This document shows, one piece after another, positions 1 through 9,745 of a DNA stretch of 64,000 nt. The position numbers and the translations under genes are program-made. The stretch spans positions 310,001-374,000 of the forward strand of contig JAQOOI010000019.1 of assembly GCA_028554645.1 (NCBI GenBank), in the 5' to 3' direction. Source of the DNA: Omphalotus guepiniiformis. Taxonomy: Eukaryota; Basidiomycota; Agaricomycetes; Agaricales; Omphalotaceae. Position 1 is the stretch's first letter. The number at the start of each line of letters is the position of its first letter. Below the pieces are notes generated by a model. That model was given only the letters and a program-made list of their open reading frames with translations, ran no database searches and was not told the DNA's origin.

Positions 1-1
1 T

Positions 2-445
2 AGCGCGAACCATCAATATGCGCCACATCACGCTGTCGTTCCGCAAAACCCACATCCGCTTATTAGAGAGTATTTTGGCGGACGCGGTGCAAGCAAGTCT
101 GCAGCATCAGCATCAGCGCCACCCACCAGTGAATATCCCATCGTTCTTCCCGGAAAGTCATTCTCTTGGAACGACATTTTGGACTATCCCCGCACACCGA
201 CGCTGCCAGCAGAAGTAGCTTGTTACAAGCATAATCCGGAACCTCTCAGCCGACTCACTTTCATAACGACTGGCGATATGGGTGACGAAGCGTTTCGGGT
301 TTCGTCTTTCCTGACAGTAGAGGACGAGAAGATATTTTACCTTGTTTTTGCAGATGAGGGTGCAGAGGCTGTCAGCTACTCCAGCTCTGCCTTTTTTACT
401 CTTTTAGAAGCATCACAGCGTGTTATCACTCCAGATAGCAAGTAG
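2..445 (+). CDS. 3' end of a gene of unknown function (truncated by window edge)
   Basis: The frame is open from the first bases of the window to a TAG at 443-445, about 147 codons, so this is probably the last exon or exons of a gene that begins outside. The N-terminal part is rich in His, Pro, Ala and Ser and looks disordered. The C-terminal 80 residues look folded, with alternating hydrophobic strands (for example RLTFITTGDMGDEAF and EKIFYLVFADEGAEAV). I do not recognise the family. The internal ATGs at 18 (another frame) and 179 (same frame) are not taken as starts because the same frame continues upstream of 179. No intron signal is needed inside this stretch. Confidence 0.5.
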   Translation, partial: SANHQYAPHHAVVPQNPHPLIREYFGGRGASKSAASASAPPTSEYPIVLPGKSFSWNDILDYPRTPTLPAEVACYKHNPEPLSRLTFITTGDMGDEAFRVSSFLTVEDEKIFYLVFADEGAEAVSYSSSAFFTLLEASQRVITPDSK

Positions 446-935
446 TCCGCGCCTTTTCTATTGTCTCTTCAACGTCAATTCAGTGTTTGTCCTTACGTTC
501 ATAGTTGAGAACCCCACGATACAAACGAGGATCGTTGCACGCGCTCGCGCTGAACTTTGAAACGACCTTCACTGAACGTATTTTTCTTGTCTGCCTCGAA
601 CTTTGGCATACTCACCTCTAATATTACCGAAATATCGAAAAAGGCGCAAGAATGGCTCTTTATCACTGAAGAAATCCACTGAAAGGTCGTGAACTCGTTC
701 GCATTCCCTGTGACTGAGCTTCAGGGCGAGTTCTTTGCAATTGGTCACATTTCCTGACGCATTTACCTCCTTCTGATAGTCTTTGTCCGATGAAACTAGG
801 AGAGAGCACGCCAAAGTCCCTGAAATGCATTAGTGATTGTCTCATCCGAGGGTATTGTCCTTTATACATGCAGCCGAGAAAAAGCAGAAATAGCTTCAAT
901 GGCCGATGAACGTAATGTGACAAGTAACATCAAGC
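446..935. other. Intergenic, no gene seen
   Basis: Short overlapping frames occur on both strands, but none shows recognisable protein character or consistent splice signals. Confidence 0.4.
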
Positions 936-1230
936 GTTATGCGAACGTGGCTACATGCAACCACCACGCGAACCACCACGCGAACCGGTCAACAACACCT
1001 TTGTCAGATACCATCATCATTGCTTTGACCAGACTCGCGTTCGGAAAATGCGCCTTTTTACCTGGGCTCCGTCAAGTAATCGGAACAGAAGATGAGGAAG
1101 GTCCCGTCAAGTTTAAATACTGACAGTGGCAAATCTTGAAGAAAAACACCGTATGTTGGTTGATCAAATTTAGATGGATGTGTTTTGTGAGTGTTTCAGA
1201 TCCATGCCTATGTCGGTGCGAAAAACAGAC
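936..1230 (+). repeat. Degenerate duplication, copy A (MITE-free)
   Basis: This stretch matches 5577-6610 in patches. Shared words include ACGTGGCTACATGC, GTCAGATACCATCATCA, GGTTGxTCAAA followed by GGATGGATG, and a GTGAGTGT stretch about 50 nt further on. The second copy is split by a MITE, so this copy serves as the empty-site reference. A fragment of frame, (P/L)LSDTII(I/T)A, is readable in both, but neither copy is a convincing gene. It lies immediately upstream of the F-box gene and may be the 5' region of an old tandem duplicate of it. Confidence 0.6.
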
Positions 1231-1574
1231 TCACGCTCAACCTAAATTTATCATGCCCATCAAGTATCTACAAGTACCGCTCGATCGATGATTCCAGTCA
1301 CCAGAGTTACCAAACCTTCCACTCATCCCTTTCCTTCCAAAGCTCATAAAGATACAACCAAAGGACTCATTGTCACTGTCAGCTGTGATTCTTTCATTCT
1401 TTCATACAGAATTATCATAGGCGCCATGGGATTTTGATCACGAGATCTATAAGCTCCCCTATATTAAGTGGTCTCGCGTCTGCTATCCATTCCAGTTTCA
1501 CGTTCCTCTCAGACTCCCTCAAAGCTTCATGAAAGCCATCGCTAGTCGAGCAGAGTGTTTGCAAGCTACCTCTA

Positions 1575-3961
1575 ATGACAACACCACCACCACCTGCAGG
1601 CAACCAGCGGCCACCAGGGGCACCCAAACGCAGTCGAGATCCTTCGACCAATCTTGGAGCGCCCACTTCAGACAAACGCAGACGTAAGATCAGTCGTGCG
1701 CCCCAGCAATGCTTTCTCACCACAACAACTTTGGACGTTGTGTTTGAGGCAAGTAGCTTTCAGGTGCTTTGTTCTTGCCACTCTTCGACTCACATCAGCA
1801 CCTACCAGATCTTCAGCTACCTCGAGCCCTTGGACATCCTACATCTGTCTAGGACTTGCAGAGATGTTCGGGAAATTCTTATGGAACGTTCATCTGCCTT
1901 CCTGTGGAGGACAGTTCGCTGCAATTTTGAACCGCGGATGCCCGAATTGCCATCGGACATTACTGAAGTGGGGTACGCGTACTTGGCATTCTCTACTTTA
2001 TGTCATGTAAGCCTCCCTCCTTTACATCCCAAATGTGGATTGTGCACCTGAGCTTCATATGTAGGTCTGTCTGAGAGTTGTCACTGAAAGGGTTATCTGG
2101 GAATGCCGCATTAGATGTTGCAGGAATTGTTTCGGGTCTACGTACGTCATATTTCTATCATTTCATCTATTATCAAGTCCTACTTGTGCACCCTGTAGCT
2201 TCGTCAGTGACACAAACCTTCATGGCGACGAAAGCTTTTATATTCTTTCCTCAAATGGAGTCTCGCATCTGGTACCAAGAGCAGCCGTTCCCGGTCAGTA
2301 CGACATTAAGTTATACCGAGTTTTAGAACGACTAACACGTACACTGAATGCAGGAGGAAGGAAGAAATTTCTCTTCAGGAAAGCTATCAATCGCCTGGCC
2401 ACCGAACTTCAGCAAGTCAAAAATAAAGGCGAAGACGAATTAAAGAAGTGGAAATTTACGAAAGAATTGCAAAAGAAAGCTATGGAAGAAGTGAGCCAAA
2501 TAGTTCGATTCTATTCATGGGTTGACCAATTCAATATTGTATCCTAGCATGCAGCGCAATGTGAGGAATGGGTTGAGGTCATGAGGCAGCACCGTGATAT
2601 AGAACACTGGAAAAGGCTTCAGGTCACGAGGAGGCAGCGTGATATAGAACACGAGGAAATTTGGGACCAACGTTTCAACTTGTAAGTCTTACCTGTACAG
2701 AAATAGGAGACATGCCGATAATGTTCTCCAGTATCAAGGACCGGATAAAGGGCACGGAGTGGGGAGAAGAATTTCAAAGGCTGGATTCGAATGCCTTGGC
2801 AGAATTTAAACGCCTTCAAGGAGTGCGTACCCCGTATGTTCTCAAAGAAAAAGGTGTGTTCAGAGAGCCTTTTGGTCCAAATTCGTGACTCATCCAAGCC
2901 TTTCAAGGCTGGCCTTGTATAAAGCCCGTCGTCGTCGAGTTCCTCCTCCAACATCAGTTAGCTCGATGGGTTGCTGAAGAAAAACGACGCTATAGCATGT
3001 TAATGACCCGCTATATCCAATACAAGTGCATCAATCGGGGTATCGGGCCCAGCCTTGGAGACATTGTGATGTCACAGGAGTTTAAAGCGATCATTGAAGG
3101 AACATCCTTCGACCAAGTTCTCTCTGATGAAGCTTTTAATCCCGCGTTCAGCCGTTTGCAAGTACTTACCCACAAGTGGAGTATAGAGAAAGAGGTGGAA
3201 GTGTTCGCAATCCTCCGTCATTCAGTGCCGGAGGCGCACAACATCGAGGACATCTCGCGAGCCACTTCCGTATTCAAGTGTAATGCTCTGAACTGTGGGC
3301 TGCTGTTATTTTACCCGGATATGCTCCAACATCCATGCACTACGTCGTGCTCGTTCCGCGCCGCTGACGGTTCAAGCGAACTTGGTGGTCAAAATTCAGT
3401 GTCCTATCCTTTTGCCTGGGTCGGATGTCAGCCATGGAACCAAGGAAAGAACAGAGTCGTGTTCTGTAAATCCGCATCCCGTATTGCCATGCAAATCCTC
3501 AAACTGTCTAAACTTCACCCTAATTCAACTGTCAGCCAAGTCGAGCAGTGGAATCCTGCTATCATGTGTGTCACTTGTCAAAGATTTATGTTATGGAAGG
3601 AAGCGGTGCGTGATTGACAACGTCTTCTGCCAATGTTATACATAATTCTTCTTACCTTTGATTTTTGTCCGGTGTTTTAGCTTCAGCACGACGACTCTCA
3701 TTCGCTTGCTAGCGTTGGCAGGGCTATACTACGTAGCGACCCATGGGGCATGCCGCATATGGTCCCCTACGACATTAGTTGCAGTACTTGCGGTACGTTA
3801 GTGCGACCCGATCTGTTTTCGCAGCATCTGTTTTCGCAGCATTTGAGTTTCAGGTAAGAGCCCTTCTCGTGTACACTTAGGACACTAATAACCATTATGA
3901 TAGACACAACATACAACCGAGTGATTGGACCAGAAGTGTTATGCAGGCCTTCCAGTTCTAA
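1575..3961 (+). CDS. F-box protein, basidiomycete expanded family
   Basis: Exons: 1575-1748, 1809-2006, 2065-2141, 2199-2293, 2354-2490, 2548-2681, 2732-2853, 2908-3605, 3681-3853, 3904-3961. All phases agree and give about 621 residues. After a basic, proline-rich start, the F-box spans the first junction (LDVVFE then IFSYLEPLDILHLSRTC, about residues 53-75). A WxCRxRxCxxC-like stretch, a long charged helical region, and a C-terminal Cys/His part (CSTCGTLV then HLSFRHNI) follow. Such proteins normally act as substrate receptors of SCF ubiquitin ligases through Skp1; the substrate cannot be told. Intron 1 is GC-AG (GCAAGT donor). The apparent stop at 2886 falls in intron 7, so the gene reads as intact. 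Confidence 0.88.
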
Positions 3962-4276
3962 AATGGTTTGCTTTTGATTCAACAAATGAGATGGCAAAAC
4001 GAATGTACATAAAGTCATGGTGTTGGGTTTTCCCTCGCTTGATGAAGGGAGTTAGGTAAAACCACCCCGAGAAGAGGTTTTTTTCCCCCCTCCACTTACT
4101 ATTAAATTTAAATTACTTTTACAACTTCCCACAAAACTAGCAAAGACTGGTGTTTTCTGTTACTTTTTTTCATTTCTTTCATCATAGTCTGGCTGTGGTT
4201 GGATATCAACCTCAGTCCCTATTAGACGTATTTTGACAATTATCAATATTAACATTTGAATTTACCCAACGCTGTA
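3962..4276. other. Intergenic, no gene seen
   Basis: AT-rich sequence with short T and C runs around 4078-4090. It separates the F-box stop from the 3' end of the minus-strand MON2 relic. Confidence 0.4.
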
Positions 4277-5416
4277 TCAATGGAACGAAGGAGATGACAT
4301 GGGTTCAAGTAGAATAGCATATATCCAAGTAGCACCTGAGCGACACTCCGAAATAGAACGTTTGTTGTGATCAAGGTGAGGAGGCGAACGACAACCCAAA
4401 TAATCCCAAGACGAGGGACGACACTCCAAGACCTTCAACTTTGTTCTTCGAGAGAACTGCATGAAGATAGGCCGCGGTAATAGAACCTTTAGACAAGCAA
4501 GACTCCGTTCCAGAGACCCTGGAGGCTGCGTTGGTCCTCCCCAGACCGAAATTCTCAAATAATGTTCCTGTGACACGAGGTGTCTGTGGTTCGGTGTAAG
4601 AATAGACTCGATACTAAAAGTGCAGGCATTGCAAATTTTGACAGGATGGTAAAGAACGCAGAGAAATTGGTTGCAATGACGAACGAAAGCGCTGACACTG
4701 CGCACGGTAAGCAGTTGTTTGCTAGACGGTTCTCCCGGAGGAATGGTTGAAAAAATGAAGGCAGAGGGAGCAGGAACAACAGCCTCGCCTGCTGCTCGGG
4801 GTTTTTGACATTTGTATCACAATCGACTCGGAGCTATACAAAGGAGCGGAGAATGATGCAAATCCTTCGCATAGGGAAACGAGGCATTGTACGGCGAGCA
4901 AGTAGATGTAAGATTCGGGAATCGGTGGTGAGTCAGCTTGGTCTGCCTGATCAATGCTAGTGCCGTATGTGAGTAAAGAATGACCTCTTAAACCGAATCA
5001 GTGATACACACCATTGTAACTTCATTGCAGATCCATGTAAGCTGAGGCCTGCGTTAGACCCCATCATCCCCACCACGTTCGACACAGTAGCATTCGATGC
5101 AGTCGCGACAGTCCCAGCCATACCTCCCACATCATGTCTAAAGCCAGATCCGCCGGAGCTCGAAAGTGACATGGAGGAGTCAGATTGAGCTCCTATGCCA
5201 GACATATGTGCGCTACAAAAAGCGTTGGCTTCTCAGCGACGCGGCCGTTTGAGTACATATATCAGTGTATTGAACACTTTCGAGCCATGTTCTTGTGCGT
5301 CCTAGCGATCCCAAACGTTTCGTCATAAGCTCTACATTGCTACACAAACTGCAAAGCACAGATATACGTATTGTCAGTTCAACTTGAATTCGGACCTTGT
5401 ACGGCTTGTTATTCAC
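4277..5416 (-). pseudogene. MON2-like (Sec7/BIG-related) gene fragment, decayed
   Basis: Read on the minus strand, successive pieces resemble the N-terminal region of fungal MON2, a Golgi/endosome trafficking scaffold. They are LCSNVELMTKRLG (about 5340), MSGIGAQSDSS with GSAMKLQW (5205-5005), then after a GT-AG intron IDQADQADSPPIPESYIYLL and VQCLVSLCEGFASF (about 4960-4850), then ALSFVIATNFS and LAKFAMP-like words, and finally PPGSLERSLACLKVLL (about 4520-4480). The frame is broken several times, parts are missing, and nothing downstream continues the protein. The family match is from memory of its conserved words, so the assignment is moderately sure; that the gene is broken is clear. Confidence 0.6.
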
Positions 5417-5621
5417 CTGAATCTAAATTTGCAGACTGTCACTTGTTCGGGAGAAGCTCATAAAGCAGTCAGTGATCTCTCGGCTGCGCCGCCTGTAGTA
5501 CCCAAAGATGAGACAAATATTACTGGCTAAGTATCAGAAGAAGGAAATACGATGATGAAGGTTCGAGCTCATGAGTGTAATGATCACGTGGCTACATGCC
5601 GCAAAGCAGCGAAACGAGGTA

Positions 5622-6256
5622 AGGCTCCAACCGTACTGTATAGTATACTGTCTATATACGGTTAATACCGTATGTGTAAGCGTATATGTCTAGGCTCTGA
5701 GGGTGAATTTAAATATACAGTATTTATACAGCGTATACAGTATATACAAATGACCGGCCCATGAGTAATTTCTGGCTAAGTTTACACCTAAAAATCACTT
5801 ATTTGTAACCAAAATTGCCTAAGAGCGACAAGTTTTGGGGCTACATCTTCGGCACTTATTTGTAACCAAAATTGCCTAAGAGTGACAAGTTTTGGGGCTA
5901 CATCTTCGGCACTCAAGCTTGCCACCTTCTACCGAGAGGAAAGAATACCTTTCCAACTCCGCTTGAAGAACCTCCCCCGGACAATGTATGCCGGCAGCCC
6001 GGGTGCGGAGGGTTCGCCTCCTCTCAGAGTCACAGCAAGCTACTCATTCACTGGGTATACAGTATGTGGGGCAGATACACACCCTGAGTGCCTTCACACT
6101 GTAAATGAACTGTTGAGAGTCCAGGGAAATTGTTTTTTAAATCTGATAACGTGATTAGTGTATATTATACATTTAAAACAGTTTATAGATGGTATACAAA
6201 CTGTATCTGTATATTTACACTCCGGACCCTATACATATATGGTACGGTTGGAGCCT
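5622..6256. mobile_element. MITE with 15-bp terminal inverted repeats and TA target duplication
   Basis: The ends are AGGCTCCAACCGTAC (5622-5636) and its exact reverse complement (6242-6256), flanked on both sides by TA (5620-5621 and 6257-6258). The inner flanks are full of TATAC/GTATA words (for example ATACAGTAT), and there is no transposase frame. A TA duplication suggests a Tc1/mariner-type transposase in trans, but PIF/Harbinger-like enzymes are not excluded. The homologous segment at 936-1230 lacks the element, which supports its boundaries. Confidence 0.75.
5796..5909 (+). repeat. 57-bp tandem duplication inside the MITE
   Basis: Two adjacent 57-bp units (5796-5852 and 5853-5909) start CACTTATTTGTAACC and differ at one base (AGCGAC versus AGTGAC). 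The near identity shows a recent duplication. Confidence 0.9.
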
Positions 6257-7292
6257 TACTATTGTGTGCAAACCTCTTGTCAGATACCATCATCACTGCC
6301 GCTTTGACCTGAATTGCTTTCGAAAACATTCTACTTAGTCATGCGCTCTTTTGCTGGAGTCCGTCAAAGATTTGGAACCAAAGATATTAGGAACTGAATT
6401 AAGCAAGGTAAAAACCTGAATGAACATTGGTTTTGAGCAGGCCTGAACCTTAAAGGTACATACCTTCAAAAATGCCGCCGTAAATGGTTGCTCAAAATTC
6501 GGATGGATGGTACTCCGAGACGCCTATGGCCATCGTACCCTGTGAGTGTCTCGAATTCTTGGCTATGACCGGTCAGAAAAAAGGTTCAGCGTGCAGAAGA
6601 GCGCAGGAAACTATGCAAAATCCGTTTAGATTCGTAAGTCTTTACTTCTGTACGGTGATACGACCGCGGGAATACCACTACCATTTTCGGCCTCGCGGGA
6701 TTGATCACTCCAGTACAAACCTACTAAGTACACTGTATAGTCCTAAGTTCCGCGGTGTATTACGCACATTCAACCACTAGTATATGTGTACAAAGGTGTA
6801 CAAGACTGTAGAACGGCACTAAATGGGTCTTCTCAGTGTAGGTATTACCTAAGTATGCACTCAAGTAAAGCGTCGCGGCACTTGTTCTAAGGTCCGACGT
6901 GTATAACTTGATGGCCCCAATACTGTATAAACCAACGCGTAGGTAACGAGGTACCGCGGCACTACTCAGAAGGCCAGACTTAGAAACCAGGTAGCAGTAG
7001 CTCCGTGCACTAGTCATATCTAATGACCACTGTTGAGCCACAGAAGGGTCTAGACGTACGATGTAACACGAAGTACTTCCGACGACGCGGAAGTAGAACA
7101 CGTAAGGAGACACAGCGTTAGCGAACTACCGCGATACTTTCTAAAAGCGGCAAGATTATAACCCGATATAGGATACCCTGTTACTGCGTACTATACTTCA
7201 TCCCTACCTTACGCGGTGCACCATATGCACCATATATCTCATAACTGTCAAGTATCGCGACATTTGTTTGTACTATGTAAATAGAGATACTG

Positions 7293-7299
7293 TATATAA
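7293..7299 (+). promoter_or_regulatory. Probable LTR TATA box, element 1
   Basis: TATATAA in CTGTATATAAG, inside the LTR. A start about 30 nt downstream would put the hairpin array in the transcribed leader. The other LTR copy is at 20412-20418. Confidence 0.55.
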
Positions 7300-7456
7300 G
7301 AAATAGAACCTGGGCAAGGAAGGACAGGTTCCCGAGCCCCCCATAGAGCTAATAGCATTTGTGTGTGGAAAAGCTTAAGTCCCTCTGAGTGATTAGAAGT
7401 TTTAAAGTGTTAACCGTCGCGTTAGTTCATAAGTCAGTGTGCCTAAGTGTTTACAA

Positions 7457-7619
7457 GCGGGATCGTCTGGTACCGCGGAGCCTGTGTGTGTAGTGCGAAT
7501 AAGAGCGGATCGTCTGGTCACTCGTTGAACTCGTCGTCTGGCAGTTCTGAAATCCTCCTATATCCAACTCCACTAAGTGAGAAGTCGTCTGGCATCTCCC
7601 AACAATCGTCTGGTTGTTG
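7457..7619 (+). other. Array of five hairpins with constant loop TCGTCTGG
   Basis: Five exact copies of TCGTCTGG (7463, 7510, 7534, 7585, 7606) are each flanked by different but complementary arms: GCGG/CCGC plus A-T; GAG+GA/TC+CTC; GAACT+G/C+AGTTC; GAGA+G/C+TCTC with one mismatch; CAACAA/TTGTTG perfect. Changing arms that remain paired around a fixed loop indicate selection on structure, most likely RNA in the leader. The array is repeated at 20576-20738 in the 3' LTR. Its function is unknown. Confidence 0.75.
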
Positions 7620-7896
7620 TATCGTTTGTAGTCACTGGTCGCGGTGATTTGTTAAAGTTACGCGTTAGTTCGTTTGAGTGGTGTGTAGCATAGAGTTATC
7701 TGTGCCGCGTCGGTTTTGACTGTGTCTCCGCGTTCCTCTTACAACAACCTTATTCGCTTCACAGAGTTTGTTAGTCCCCCAAACCCCACGAACTTAAAAG
7801 TCTTTGTGTGTTGTGTGTGTGTTTTGAGTGCTTGATAGATTCATTCGAGTTAGTTAGCACTTCTTCTCATTCATACCCCATACCAAGCACATCATC

Positions 7897-7914
7897 TGGA
7901 GCCCACCGCGAGGG
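7897..7914 (+). promoter_or_regulatory. Probable tRNA primer-binding site, element 1
   Basis: TGGAGCCCACCGCGAG begins 2 nt after the LTR. TGG complements the universal CCA tail, so the rest should match the acceptor and T-arm 3' side of a tRNA. I cannot name the tRNA. Confidence 0.65.
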
Positions 7915-7981
7915 GTTTCTGATTAATAAACTAAGTAAAGTGTTTTAGGTTTCGTATGAGACCGAAGAGTTATAGTCGCGG

Positions 7982-9745
7982 TTGTCTAACCAACAATCAG
8001 ACAAAACGTCTAGGCGAAGTTCACGGCCTTCAACGGTAGAGAATACCAGAGAGTCGTTAGCACGTGCAAAGGCAATCAAAAGAGTTAGTAGCTACAGGAA
8101 GTCACATCCTGAAGTTGTTGCTCAACCCCGAGAATCGATTAACGTAGTTGACGCGGAAGATTCGAGTATTAGACAGTCGCGGAACTTTGACGAAGAACTA
8201 TCTGATTACGGAGAAGGTACTTCAATTCAATTTCCTAGGCCAGACCCACCGTCGCGTCGAAACTCAGTAGTCCCACCAACTATTGATAGACATTCTCATT
8301 CGGACGAGGAACTATCCGAAGTCCACACACTTCTATTTGATTTACATATTTCACCGAACTCTGCACCTATTTTACCTATAATTCAAGAAAATATCATAAA
8401 AATGCCGGCTATGGATAAGATTCCGAGGAGAAGAGAACGTGGAGCACCACATTTGCGTCGCGATCATGATGTAGACGACGTCAGAGACTAGCTGGGGGAG
8501 ATTGAGGATATTATCCAAGATTTCAAAATAGAGGAAGAAGCGGATAAGAAATCAGTCGCGTTGCGTTACCTACCCGCAACTATAAGAGAACAATGGAAGG
8601 CGTTGCCTACGTACGAGAAAGAGGAAGGGACGTTTATCGAGTTCCGCGACGAGATTTTGAAGAGTTATGATGGAGGATCGGACGAGGGAACTTTCTCCTT
8701 CGCAAAATTCGAAAGAGCCGCGAAGAAGTATAAGAATATAACGATGGAAGATCTCGAAGATGTATTAAGAATGAGGAATACCCTAAGGCCGTTCCTTAAG
8801 CACTACACTACGACCGCGTTGTATACTAACAGAGAAATTGTCAGAGTCCTCCGCGGAATGTTTGAAGATGAATTTTGGAGATCCATCACGTTGACTTTGA
8901 AGTTACAAAAGCGTGCAAACCCACCTGCAGAGGCTAGACCGAGAGATGATGCCTATACAGCAGAAGAGATTCTGGACGAGGCAGAATTTAACGCGAGATC
9001 TCAGGTTGAGGAAGTAATTAGTCTTGGGAACGTAAGGTCCGCGAAGGAAGATAGAGGAAAGAAAGTAGAAAAAGTGAAGCATGAGCAAACGGAAGGATGG
9101 GTGGCGGAATTGAAAGATCTAATCACGATTCAAACAAAGAACCTTACCCAGAGAGCCGCGAGAGAAGAAGAAATGATGGGTAAACTGCTAGAGCAATTAA
9201 AGCTCGCGGCACCTGGAACGAGTAGCGGTACCAGGCATCCAGAACGTATACCCTATATGGCGCCGCGGGACTACGGGAGAACCGCGTTGAATGACAACCG
9301 TCCCGACTACTTTCGAGCCGCGACGTGTTGGTTCTGTGGCTTAAACGGACATATGGCAGGGCAATGTATGGTACGCAAGCAGTACGTAGATGATGGAAAG
9401 ATCATTTTGAAAGAAGGGATCACTTGTATGCCAGATGGAGAGCCAGTAGCACAGAAAGCTCCAAATGGGCCTCCTCAGAAAGACTTTGTGGACCGAAGAC
9501 TGTCTGAAAAGAAAGTACAAGCTTCTCAGGTTGAGGTACTACAGATGCAACTAGAGGAGGTCGAGTCGTACAATAAACAGTACACTAGAGTTTGGCAAGA
9601 ATATGAAGAGGCGAAGCGTGCTCAAGAAAGGGTGTTAGAATCCAATCTCAGCGCGGCCTATATTCGAGGGTCGGCAAGAGATTCAATAAGTAACGTGGCA
9701 GTTAGTAACAATGAGAAAGGAAGGTTCGAGGAGGGTTTTCGGTAA
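7982..9745 (+). pseudogene. gag of element 1, start codon lost and one in-frame stop
   Basis: One continuous frame of about 588 codons, broken by TAG at 8489-8491. No ATG precedes it in frame after the stop at 7973. The reading begins TTG TCT AAC CAA at 7982, which fits a mutated ATG, but that is inference. The N-terminal 150 residues are charged and serine-rich, a helical capsid-like region follows, and a zinc knuckle CWFCGLNGHMAGQC (CX2CX4HX4C) lies near 9330-9370. The frame ends CGG TAA just after a -1 slippery site. Both lesions are single-base differences; programmed readthrough of the TAG is a less likely alternative. Confidence 0.75.

Larger units (their letters stand above)
5577..6610 (+). 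repeat. Degenerate duplication, copy B (split by MITE)
   Basis: Second copy of the segment at 936-1230. Homology runs up to about 5619, is interrupted by the MITE, and resumes from about 6260 through about 6610, just before element 1 begins at 6656. Matching words appear in the same order as in copy A. The copies are too diverged for any reading frame to be conserved throughout. Confidence 0.55.
6656..7894 (+). repeat. 5' LTR of element 1
   Basis: Matches 19775-21013 over its full length. It starts TGATACGACC and ends CACATCA. It holds a TATA box, about sixteen CGCG words, and a five-hairpin array downstream of the TATA box. A 117-codon antisense frame (6760-7113), present in both LTRs, has no recognisable character and is not called. 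Confidence 0.97.

Noticed and set aside
833..1123. 96-codon plus-strand frame
   Set aside because: It begins at a non-ATG codon and overlaps the degenerate duplication; the frame is not kept in the second copy.
2854..2907. Apparent frameshift or stop in the F-box gene
   Set aside because: A GTGTGT...TTTCAAG intron restores the frame and joins family-like sequence (KGWPCIKPVVVEFLLQHQ).
6760..7113. 117-codon antisense frame in the 5' LTR, identical in the 3' LTR (19879-20232)
   Set aside because: Identity follows from the LTRs being copies; no motifs, no splice signals, and the sequence overlaps the promoter.
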